Assembly (NCBI GenBank): GCA_944319885.1 | Contig: CALUFC010000008.1 | Location: forward strand, 1 to 64,000 | DNA length: 64,000 bases | Direction of reading: 5' to 3' | From: an uncultured Coriobacteriaceae bacterium | Lineage (GTDB): Bacteria; Actinomycetota; Coriobacteriia; Coriobacteriales; Coriobacteriaceae | Shown here: positions 27,841 through 35,128 of the stretch, piece by piece | Layout of the letters: the number at the start of each line of letters is the position of its first letter | Position numbering within the stretch: the stretch's first letter is position 1 | The notes under the pieces: generated by a model | The model's input: only the letters and a program-made list of their open reading frames with translations | The model's database searches: none | Told to the model about the DNA's origin: nothing | Made by a program: the position numbers and the translations under genes

Positions 27841-29610
27841 CTAGTCGCGCGTGCCGTCTTCAGCGGCATCGTTGCGGCGCAGGCGCAGGCCGCGCCTGCC
27901 CGCTGCCAGAGCGGTGCCGCCAAGGGTGGTCAAGCTCGCCGCCGCCAGCCCGGCGATGACCACGGGGTCGGACATCTCCGGGATGCCGGAGCCGCCGTCG
28001 GAGTCCTTGCTGGATGTGGCAGCCGCCTGTTTGTTGGCTGACGAGCTCTTAGCGGACGCATTGTTGGTATCGGTTGCGCCGGAGCCCTTGCCATCGTCTT
28101 TGCCTGCGCCCGCACCGCTGCCACCAGCCTGCTTATCCTTCGACTGGTCGTCCGGGGACGGCTCCTCGCTGTTGCCATCCTTGTCGTTGCCGGCCTCCTG
28201 CGTGCCGTCATCGGTCGACTCGCTCGAAGCATCATCCTGCAGATCATCAGAAGATTCGTTGGAAGGGGCGCTTGGTGCAGGCGTAACCACTACATTGTTT
28301 GCCGGAGGTGTCACCGTCACGCCGCCCGCGCCGGCCGAGCTATCAGCCGAGGGCGTGTCACTATCAGTGTCGCTCGCGGAACCCGTGCCGTCCGCGCTAT
28401 CGCCAGATTCAGTGTTGCCCGAGCCGGGTTCTCCCGAGCCGCTCTCACCGAAGTTATCCTCTTCCCCGCTGGCGCTACCATCGCTGCTGCCAGAGCCCTT
28501 GTCTTCGCTACCGCCCGACGATCCGGAATCCGTCGACATATTTGCATCGTCATTGGGCTCACCCGAGCCGCCAGCCGACGATCCGTCATTCGAACCATCC
28601 GATCCCGTTGGCGAGTCACCCGCAGAGCCAGCGTTCGAGTCCGAGTCCGAGCCTGCAGAGCCGCCGGTCGAGCCGCCCGTCTCCCCCGCCGCCGCCTCAT
28701 CTGCCGCGATGTACTCCAAACACGTCGCGCGCTCCTTTTCATAGCGGTTGATCCAGCTCTTGTGGTATTGGGTGTTCTTGTTGTACGCCGCCAAGCTCGA
28801 CGGAAGCGAATCCACGATGGCGTTCACAAACTCGCGGTCGCTCATGGCGTTCGAGAGCTCGGCCGCCGTGAGGTACTTCTTCACGCCGCCTGCACCAAAC
28901 AGGTTCGTCATGCTCCACACGAGACCCTTCACGCAGTCCGCGCGGCCGGAGATGTCGATCCCCTGGCTGGCGAGCCAGCGCTCGGTGGGCTCGTAGTAGT
29001 TGGTGTAGGCATAGCTGTCCTGCAGCGCCGCAAAGAGCGTGGGGTTCGCCGCATACGCCGCATGCCAGGCATCCTCGGCAAGCTGCCCCACCTCGGTAAG
29101 CCGCTTGGCGGAGCTGTCGTAGACAGACGCACTCGAGTCGCTCAGCTCGGCGGCGCGGGCGAGCGGCGCCTGGAACATCGAGAACGCCGCCGCGTCGTAG
29201 CTCATGCAATACCGCATGAAGCCTACGAGCGAATAGCGGCGGTCGAACTGGTAGTAGCCCAGCGCATTGTAACCGTCGTAGTAGCTGAAGCCCTGGTCGT
29301 AGTTCTTACCGCTCTCATAGAGCGTGAAGTACTTCATCTCGTCCGAGACCTCAGCAAGCGACGCGCGTGCCGTGCGGGCGCTCGAGAGCGCCGATGCGGT
29401 AAGCGAGCCCTGATAGAAGTCACTCTTGTCGTAATCCGCCGGCGCAGGGAGCTCCTCGCCGGTGTTGGAGGAGCCGGCAGCGGCCGCCTCGTCCGCCGTG
29501 CCCTCCGCCTCCTGCAGCGGTTCGGCATATGCCGCGGTCGCCGCGAATGGCGTGGCGATAGCGAGTGTGATTGCGAGTCCTGCAACGATGGCGCTATGGC
29601 GCTTCTGCAT
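27841..29610 (-). CDS. Secreted, membrane-anchored protein with Ser/Gly/Asp-rich stalk
   Basis: A 589-residue protein with AGGAGGATAA before ATG 29610. Residues 1-29 are a signal peptide (basic start, hydrophobic core, AYA cleavage). A folded domain of about 270 residues follows, with SGKNYDQGFSYYDGYNALG then YYQFDRRYSLVGFMRYC, recalling lysozyme-like or muramidase-like domains of Gram-positive secreted proteins, though I cannot name the family. Residues about 305-545 are low complexity: Ser, Gly, Asp, Asn, Glu, then Lys/Asp. A hydrophobic segment and a GRRGLRLRRN basic tail end the protein, but no LPXTG motif is seen. I infer a surface protein held by the membrane segment. Confidence 0.7.
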   Translation of the reverse strand: MQKRHSAIVAGLAITLAIATPFAATAAYAEPLQEAEGTADEAAAAGSSNTGEELPAPADYDKSDFYQGSLTASALSSARTARASLAEVSDEMKYFTLYESGKNYDQGFSYYDGYNALGYYQFDRRYSLVGFMRYCMSYDAAAFSMFQAPLARAAELSDSSASVYDSSAKRLTEVGQLAEDAWHAAYAANPTLFAALQDSYAYTNYYEPTERWLASQGIDISGRADCVKGLVWSMTNLFGAGGVKKYLTAAELSNAMSDREFVNAIVDSLPSSLAAYNKNTQYHKSWINRYEKERATCLEYIAADEAAAGETGGSTGGSAGSDSDSNAGSAGDSPTGSDGSNDGSSAGGSGEPNDDANMSTDSGSSGGSEDKGSGSSDGSASGEEDNFGESGSGEPGSGNTESGDSADGTGSASDTDSDTPSADSSAGAGGVTVTPPANNVVVTPAPSAPSNESSDDLQDDASSESTDDGTQEAGNDKDGNSEEPSPDDQSKDKQAGGSGAGAGKDDGKGSGATDTNNASAKSSSANKQAAATSSKDSDGGSGIPEMSDPVVIAGLAAASLTTLGGTALAAGRRGLRLRRNDAAEDGTRD

Positions 29611-29696
29611 GGTTTATCCTCCTTGGTCTGCGGCCCGTGCGGGCAGGTACGTGTGACGTGCATCTCGACAGGCACAAAGAGCGTGCTGTGGGCATG

Positions 29697-29726
29697 AGTA
29701 TTGCAGGCCCCCGTAAGAACCGTCAA
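29697..29726 (-). promoter_or_regulatory. Promoter of the secreted protein gene
   Basis: On the minus strand TTGACG (29721-29726) and AATACT (29697-29702) are 18 bp apart, about 85 bp before the start codon. The -35 is good and the -10 moderate. Confidence 0.4.
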
Positions 29727-29875
29727 CAATTTCGCAGCTAAAGCATGAAATTCAATTAAGGTTCGAGTTGAGGTTGAGGGGTTTGGACAAGCCGTTTTCA
29801 TCCCGACAGGAAGCAATGGGGAGTTCCACTGAAACTGCCAGGGGATGACCGAATAGCTCGCAAAAAAGTAAAATA

Positions 29876-29929
29876 AAGTTTGCGCATAGTACAAATAAAG
29901 TTGTGGATTCGCAAACTTATGGGTAAAGT
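29876..29929 (+). promoter_or_regulatory. Promoter and operator-like repeats for the second AbiF-associated RNA
   Basis: TTGTGG (29901-29906), 17 bp, TAAAGT (29924-29929) form the promoter. A perfect 9-bp inverted repeat AAGTTTGCG (29876-29884) / CGCAAACTT (29910-29918) flanks and overlaps the -35 and spacer, and AAATAAAGTT occurs twice (29871-29880 and 29893-29902). This looks like a repressor or self-regulation site. The rest of the gap 29727-29875 shows nothing recognisable. Confidence 0.45.
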
Positions 29930-29935
29930 ATGTGC

Positions 29936-30023
29936 CAGCGGTTATGGCGCGGTGTACCTACGGGTCCCGCGCCCCCACTAGAAGAGGCGGCTGCCCTTGG
30001 GCGGTCGCCTCTTCGTCGTTTTT
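29936..30023 (+). ncRNA. Two-hairpin RNA upstream of AbiF-type gene 2 (candidate RNA antitoxin)
   Basis: Hairpin A: GGCGCGG (29946-29952) pairs perfectly with CCGCGCC (29967-29973); inside, ACC (29956-29958) pairs with GGT (29963-29965) around TACG. Hairpin B: 29982-29996 pairs with 29999-30013 (up to 15 bp, two G-U) and is followed by CGTCGTTTTT, a strong intrinsic terminator. GGAGG of the toxin gene begins directly after the U-run at 30024. Stem sequences differ from locus 1 while the architecture and the CTACG core stay the same, which supports a selected structure. Confidence 0.75.
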
Positions 30024-30034
30024 GGAGGCTCTCA

Positions 30035-30976
30035 GTGAGCAAGCCTTTCAAGAGCATAACGCAACAAATCGAACTTCTCGAAACGCGAGGCGTTCAAACC
30101 GACGACAACACGGCCGCCATCCTGCGGCGTGAGGGATACTATCCCATCGTGAATGGATACAAAGCGCCATTCATAGACGAAACGAAAACAGCAGAGGAAG
30201 GCGACGACAGATATGTCGCTGGAACTAAGTTCTCGGACATACACGGGCTGTTCACCTTCGACCGCAACCTGCGAGAGCTCACATTCCACTACCTTATCCG
30301 TGTCGAGGCTCTGGTTAAGACAGCGTGCGCATACTGCTTCAGCGAGAAACACGGTGCACATGACGCCTATCTCCAGCTTGGATCCTATGCAACGGAAACC
30401 GAGTACGCGGCCTTTGGGCTGAACGACTACGGAAAGAACCTCGTTAAGCTCATATCCACGCTCGAGTACAAGTCGAAAGACAAACGGAGCGAGTTCATTA
30501 GCCATTACCAGACAAAATACGGGGAAGTTCCGCTATGGGTTCTTGTGAACGACCTGACCTTCGGGAACATCCAGCACTTCTTCAATCTCATGAAGCCCGC
30601 GGAGCAGCGCGCCGTTTGCAAGCACATCGCACTCGCCACCGGCAGGGGTGGATCATCAACCCTTGGCTACTTCGACCCTACCGAGGCAAAAGCAAGCATC
30701 GACTATCTCGTCAAATTCAGGAATAACTGCGCCCATGACGACAGACTGTATTGTGCGCGCGTCGGACCGCATCATGAGTGCGGATATGCGATGATGCTGG
30801 TAAGGATAGAGCGCTTCCTTCCAGAAACCGAGTATAAGGATATGCTCGACGGCATCATACAGCTGCTCAACGTATCGGCCGCAACAAGCCCAGTCATGCG
30901 TCATCTCATCGGCAACATGGGCTTCGATATGCAGACGAAAGAGGACAGGGTCGTTGTACGACTACCGAACTCTTAG
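30035..30976 (+). CDS. AbiF-type (Abi_2) HEPN ribonuclease toxin 2
   Basis: A 313-residue protein starting at GTG 30035, six bases behind GGAGG; the longer frame would run through the RNA. It has the same landmarks as copy 1: KPFKSITQQIELLETRGV, YYPIVNGYKAPFID, FDRNLRELT (about residue 75), EVPLWVLVNDLTFGN (about 164-178), and the HEPN motif R229-NNCA-H234 in FRNNCAHDDRLYCARVG. Predicted role: an RNA-cutting toxin held in check by the upstream RNA and released on phage infection. It is higher in GC than copy 1, so the two were likely acquired separately. An IS element inserted 257 bp downstream. Confidence 0.87.
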   Translation: MSKPFKSITQQIELLETRGVQTDDNTAAILRREGYYPIVNGYKAPFIDETKTAEEGDDRYVAGTKFSDIHGLFTFDRNLRELTFHYLIRVEALVKTACAYCFSEKHGAHDAYLQLGSYATETEYAAFGLNDYGKNLVKLISTLEYKSKDKRSEFISHYQTKYGEVPLWVLVNDLTFGNIQHFFNLMKPAEQRAVCKHIALATGRGGSSTLGYFDPTEAKASIDYLVKFRNNCAHDDRLYCARVGPHHECGYAMMLVRIERFLPETEYKDMLDGIIQLLNVSAATSPVMRHLIGNMGFDMQTKEDRVVVRLPNS

Positions 30977-31232
30977 CGCACCGAAATCAACCCCTCCTCT
31001 CTCTTGACCTCTGGCTGATATAGAAATCCGCCGTCAAATCGAATGCCAAGGGAGATCTCGGGCTTTGCGATCGAAGCGAGTGCGATACCCGGCTTTTCAC
31101 GCATTGAATACCGAGCCAAAAAAGATTGGGTAAGGTTCAGATGGCTTTTGCTGAGTAGCCAGCGCTTTTCTCTCAAGAAACCTGCAGGTAGAGACGCTGC
31201 GTCCAAATTGGTTACTTTGGGATACCGCTCTC

Positions 31233-32573
31233 GGGGATGCGGACATTTTCTTGTACACATCCTACAGCGCCACGCCCAGCCTCCGCCTCCTGCCGGCAAT
31301 CGTCTCGTAGCGGTGGCCGCCGCCGGGCTCCTCGAAGCGCTTGAGCCTCCCGTCCCTGTACCACTCCATGTAGTCGCCGACCGCCCCGGCCAGCTCCTCC
31401 AGGCCGACGCCCGACCGGTCGATGGCCCCGAGGAACTCGGTCTTGAACGTGCCGAAGAACCCCTCGGCCGGCGCGTTGTCGCCGCTGCGCCCCGGGCGGG
31501 ACATCGAGCGGGTGACCCCGCGCTCCGAGCACAGCGCCTTCCAGCTCGCCGAGCGGTACGGGCCGCCCCCGTCGGTGTGCACCGTCGGCGCCGAGCCCGG
31601 CGGCAGCGAGTCCAGGCAGGAGCGCAGCGACGAGCCGCAGAGGGCGGAGTCCGGGTGGAGCGACAGCGACCAGGAGACGGGCATCCCGTCGTAGCAGTCG
31701 ACCACGGGGCTCAGGTAGCACTTGTAGCCGTCCATGGCGAGCTCGGTGACGTCGGTCACGACGAGCTCCCCGGGGGCCGACGCGGAGAAGTCGTGGTCGG
31801 GAGGGAAGTCCTCGCCGGCCGCCCTCCTCGCCTCCGCGCGCTCGCGGGGGGCGTTCGCCGGCCTCTCGTCGGGCTCGCCCTCGTAGGAGCTCCAGCGCCT
31901 GCGGCGGGGCCGGCGGGCCTCCAGGCCCTCCTCGCGCATCAGGCGGCGGACCACCTTCTCGGAGACCCTCGTGCCGCGGCGGCGCAGCTCGGCGTGCACG
32001 CGCCGGTACCCGTAGCAGCCGCGCCCGGCCTCGAAGGCGTCCCTCACCTCGGCCCTCAGGGCCGCGTAGCGGTCGCGCCCGAGGCGGGCGCGGTGGTACT
32101 CATAGGAGCTCCTCGATATCCTCAAGAAACCGATGATCGAGCGGAGGGGCAGGCCGGTCGCCAGCCTCAATCTCTCTCCGAGCTCGCACTTGCTCCTGTT
32201 CGAGATCGAACCCGGCCCCCAGCCTCCCGCTTTTAGGTCGGCCAACACCGCCCTGAGAAGGATGTTCTCTATCTGCGCCGGCTCCAGGCCGGCGAGCGGC
32301 CCCCTCGCCGGCGGGTCGTAGACGCCCCTCGGGCACATGCTCGCTCCTTCCCGCCGCTCCTTCCCCTCGATTCTAGCCGATGGGAGACAGGAGTGCGGGA
32401 GCCTCCCGGCCAGCCAGCCGCGCAGGGCCGTCTCCCCGCACCCCACCATCTCGGCGGCCTCCCGCCTGCTCATGCCCTCCTCGACGGCCAGCAGCGCCAG
32501 CTCGACGTCGTCCCTACAGTACACGCGGACCTCCAATCCGGACCCGATGGTCCAACTTTTCGTCCGCATCCCC
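31233..32573 (-). mobile_element. IS3-like insertion sequence, 1341 bp
   Basis: The ends read GGGGATGCGGAC (31233 inward) and, from the other side, GGGGATGCGGAC (32573 inward), a 12-bp terminal match that extends imperfectly (..TTTTCTTG/AAAAGTTG region). The triplet CTC flanks both sides (31230-31232, 32574-32576), a 3-bp target duplication as usual for the IS3 family. One transposase gene fills it. Base composition is far more G+C-rich than the flanks, showing foreign origin. The element looks complete and recent. Confidence 0.85.
31262..32524 (-). CDS. IS3-like transposase (single ORF, DDE/rve)
   Basis: A 420-residue protein. GTG 32524 is chosen because GGAGG lies just upstream; earlier ATGs fall in the terminal repeat. 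The N-terminus is a helix-turn-helix (GMSRREAAEMVGCGETALRG). A middle HTH_21-like part has GRGCYGYRRVHAELRRRG. The rve core carries ELVVTDVTEL (first Asp), TVHTDGGGPYRS (second Asp) and SGDNAPAEGFFGTFK (Glu), as in the IS150 branch of IS3. Most IS3 elements need a frameshift between two frames; here both parts are in one continuous frame, as in some IS3-like relatives. Confidence 0.87.
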   Translation of the reverse strand: MYCRDDVELALLAVEEGMSRREAAEMVGCGETALRGWLAGRLPHSCLPSARIEGKERREGASMCPRGVYDPPARGPLAGLEPAQIENILLRAVLADLKAGGWGPGSISNRSKCELGERLRLATGLPLRSIIGFLRISRSSYEYHRARLGRDRYAALRAEVRDAFEAGRGCYGYRRVHAELRRRGTRVSEKVVRRLMREEGLEARRPRRRRWSSYEGEPDERPANAPRERAEARRAAGEDFPPDHDFSASAPGELVVTDVTELAMDGYKCYLSPVVDCYDGMPVSWSLSLHPDSALCGSSLRSCLDSLPPGSAPTVHTDGGGPYRSASWKALCSERGVTRSMSRPGRSGDNAPAEGFFGTFKTEFLGAIDRSGVGLEELAGAVGDYMEWYRDGRLKRFEEPGGGHRYETIAGRRRRLGVAL

Positions 32574-32671
32574 CTCATTCTTACCAAATCTTTTTTGTAA
32601 GCAAAAAAGCGGTGTCATTCCCGATACTGACTTCAAAAAGGGCTTTGGGACGCTCAATTTGGCAGCTCAAT

Positions 32672-32800
32672 AAAATGTGGAGCACTTTTTGCACCCTCAC
32701 TGAGTAGACCCGATGCTTCTACAGTCCGTTTATCAGGTGTTTTATTAACTCAAAGAGGACTTCCTACTTTGAACATGCCTTAAAAAGTGCTCCACATTTT
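32672..32800 (+). repeat. 129-bp inverted-repeat element, copy A
   Basis: AAAATGTGGAGCACTTTTT at the left end (32672) has a perfect 19-bp inverted match at the right end (32782-32800). The inside shares GTAGAC, CGTTTA, GTTTTATTAA and CTACTT in the same order and spacing as the copy at 56875. It lies 32 bp past the brnA stop. No open frame of note; MITE-like. Confidence 0.75.
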
Positions 32801-32832
32801 CGAAACGCAGATGCCGAAGCCAAAACAGCACG

Positions 32833-33102
32833 CTAAGCCAGTTTTCCAGAGCGCAAACGCCGGTCATCTTCCTGATCAAGACGCTCACCGAGCCATAATT
32901 TCATGAGCGATTGGCGCGTTACACCGTATTGCGCAGCGTAGAAGTCGAGCCGCGAGATCATAGTCTCAACCATATCGATTCCAACACGCCGCTGATTCCG
33001 CCCTGGCTGCTCGATGGATGACATATCGATATAAGGAGTCATATCGACACCCTCGTCTACCATGCGATCGATATCGGAAGCGCTAGGCATTTTTGCGGTC
33101 AT
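32833..33102 (-). CDS. brnA: BrnA-type CopG/RHH antitoxin
   Basis: An 89-residue protein with its own ATG 33102 and a strong GAGAGGAG site 7 bases upstream. The C-terminal half RRVGIDMVETMISRLDFYAA then QYGVTRQSLMKLWLGERL is a ribbon-helix-helix DNA-binding fold, very like CopG/BrnA antitoxins. It would bind the BrnT toxin and repress the operon. It overlaps the end of the brnT frame by 20 bases, as usual for brnTA. The toxin frame is broken, so brnA seems to be left on its own; a long frame from 33348 through brnA is a product of that frameshift. Confidence 0.75.
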   Translation of the reverse strand: MTAKMPSASDIDRMVDEGVDMTPYIDMSSIEQPGRNQRRVGIDMVETMISRLDFYAAQYGVTRQSLMKLWLGERLDQEDDRRLRSGKLA

Positions 33103-33348
33103 ATAGACTCCTCTCCCGCTTGGTTGCGCGTCGGACAGAAATGATGCGAATGAACAGTCCTCGTCTGATAAACACCCCAAACCATGTTGAAGCGCAAGAA
33201 CACCATATCGTTGCTCGCCAGTATGCATCAATTTGAACTCAAGACGATTGTCATCACTCCAAAGCGCCTGAGCCTCTCTGAAATCAATTCCGTGCTTCTC
33301 CAAGTTCCTCAAACTTTTGTTGCAATCAAATGTGAACAACATTGGCAT
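33083..33348 (-). pseudogene. brnT: BrnT-type toxin with single-base frameshift
   Basis: The first part (start ATG 33348 or 33342) reads MLFTFDCNKSLRNLEKHGID then FREAQALW and EQRYGVLALQ, the BrnT N-terminus. After about 33185 the family sequence continues only in another frame: WFGVFIRRGLFIRIISVRRA then TKRERSLYDRKNA and a TAG at 33085-33083. One missing base near CAACATGG explains the switch. BrnT is a RelE-fold ribonuclease; the IRIIS.RRA.K.E..LY motif is its conserved end. As read, the toxin is inactive, and the unshifted frame runs on into brnA. A sequencing error is possible. Confidence 0.7.
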
Positions 33349-33629
33349 CAGCTCACATATTATTGTACGCTTTTTGAACTGTTTTTAAACAGCATTTACT
33401 ATCAAATCGTCCTCCGAACATCCACTATCTCCTTTCGACCGCGATGAGGCTTCAACTATCGCAGGCCATTCAAACAGGATTTCGTGGATTTCAAACAAGG
33501 AGTTGCTAGAAATTAAACAACGTGATTATAGGAATCTAACACCGCTGGTAGAACAGCTATTACACGGCATAAATCACTATGCGAAGCCCAATTTCAGTTA
33601 CATTATTCACGCAATAAGCATGTTTTCAG

Positions 33630-34082
33630 CTACGCAGACTCCCCCGGGATCTGGATGTCCACGTCGAGCTTGATCTCGGGAACGCGTGCGAGGTCTGCCA
33701 GGGTCACGCCGTCAACGTAACGCTCGATCACCTGGTCGAGACCGGTCCAAAACTTCACGGTGGAACACAAATCGGCGCGCGAGCAGTCACCGCCTAGCCC
33801 CTCGCAGGCAACCGGGGCCGTGGTGCCCTCCGCCACGCGCAGGATGTCGCCGGCGCGAATCTCATCGGCCGGGCGCGCGAGCGTGTAGCCGCCGCCCTTG
33901 CCGCGCACGCTGCGCAAATATCCCGCCTTCACCAGCGGCCTCACCAGCTGCTCGAGATACTTGAGCGAGATATCCTCGCGCTCTGCCACCTCACGCAGGG
34001 CCACCTTGCCCTCGTCGTCACCGAAGGCCGCAATGTAGATCATGAGGCGAAGCGCGTAGCGCCCCTTGGACGATATGAGCAC
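33630..34082 (-). CDS. Rrf2-family Fe-S regulator (IscR/SufR-like)
   Basis: A 150-residue protein with GTG 34082 behind AGGAGGTAGC. The N-terminal winged helix reads KGRYALRLMIYIA, with ISLKYLEQLVRPLVKAGYLR and SVRGKGGGYTLARP for DNA contact. Cys93, Cys100 and Cys106 (C-x6-C-x5-C) match the three Fe-S ligands of IscR. It is divergent from sufC, so it very likely senses cluster supply and controls the suf operon and itself. The 281 bp beyond its 3' end (33349-33629) hold no convincing gene. Confidence 0.88.
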   Translation of the reverse strand: MLISSKGRYALRLMIYIAAFGDDEGKVALREVAEREDISLKYLEQLVRPLVKAGYLRSVRGKGGGYTLARPADEIRAGDILRVAEGTTAPVACEGLGGDCSRADLCSTVKFWTGLDQVIERYVDGVTLADLARVPEIKLDVDIQIPGESA

Positions 34083-34168
34083 GCTACCTCCTCACGAGGG
34101 CTGGCGAAACAGACTCCACGAACCACGCGGCACCGGCTACGAGCCGCGGGCCGCGAAACGTTCGCTAA

Positions 34169-34232
34169 ATTATAGTGGATTACTCGGATTAAAGCTTGAC
34201 TTCATCGCCGTTCACTTTATCTTTATTCCGAG
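34169..34232. promoter_or_regulatory. Divergent rrf2/suf promoter region with repeats
   Basis: For sufC, TTGACT (34196-34201), 16 bp and TATCTT (34218-34223) form a promoter. For rrf2, TATAAT occurs on the minus strand at 34174-34169. Two direct GGATTA copies (about 34177-34190) lie in the rrf2 promoter, and CTCGGATT (34183-34190) with ATTCCGAG (34225-34232) brackets the suf promoter as an inverted pair. These are candidate Rrf2 binding sites, not proven. Confidence 0.45.
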
Positions 34233-34294
34233 AGAAATAATAGGGTTTCAATACGGCCGCCGCAAGGCCGAACCCTCTGGCAGGAAGGCATCGT

Positions 34295-35119
<825 letters not shown>

Positions 35120-35128
35120 GAGCGACCT

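Larger units (their letters stand above)
31118..32596. repeat. Short inverted-repeat element (about 135 bp) split by the IS
   Basis: AAAAAAGATTGGGTAAG (31118-31134) and CTTACCAAATCTTTTTT (32580-32596) are inverted copies with one mismatch. Removing the IS and one CTC target copy leaves an element of about 135 bp with 17-bp ends, the size of the other inverted-repeat family in this window. Its centre contains CCTGCAGGTAGA, also seen in similar form inside the copy at 44881. Short open frames across it are probably not genes. Confidence 0.5.

Noticed and set aside
30973-31299. 108-residue minus-strand frame ending next to the second AbiF gene
   Set aside because: It starts inside the IS and runs through the short inverted-repeat element; joining the sides after removal of the IS gives only about 110 residues without a good start. 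Best read as repeat sequence.
32833-33348. 171-residue BrnT-BrnA fusion protein
   Set aside because: The BrnT C-terminus is present in another frame and brnA has its own start, so the fusion is most simply a frameshift product.
33386-33673. Plus-strand open frame without ATG reading ..SNKELLEIKQRDYRNLTP..
   Set aside because: About 95 residues, no start codon with a ribosome site, and it overlaps the end of rrf2. It might be a gene remnant but cannot be supported.
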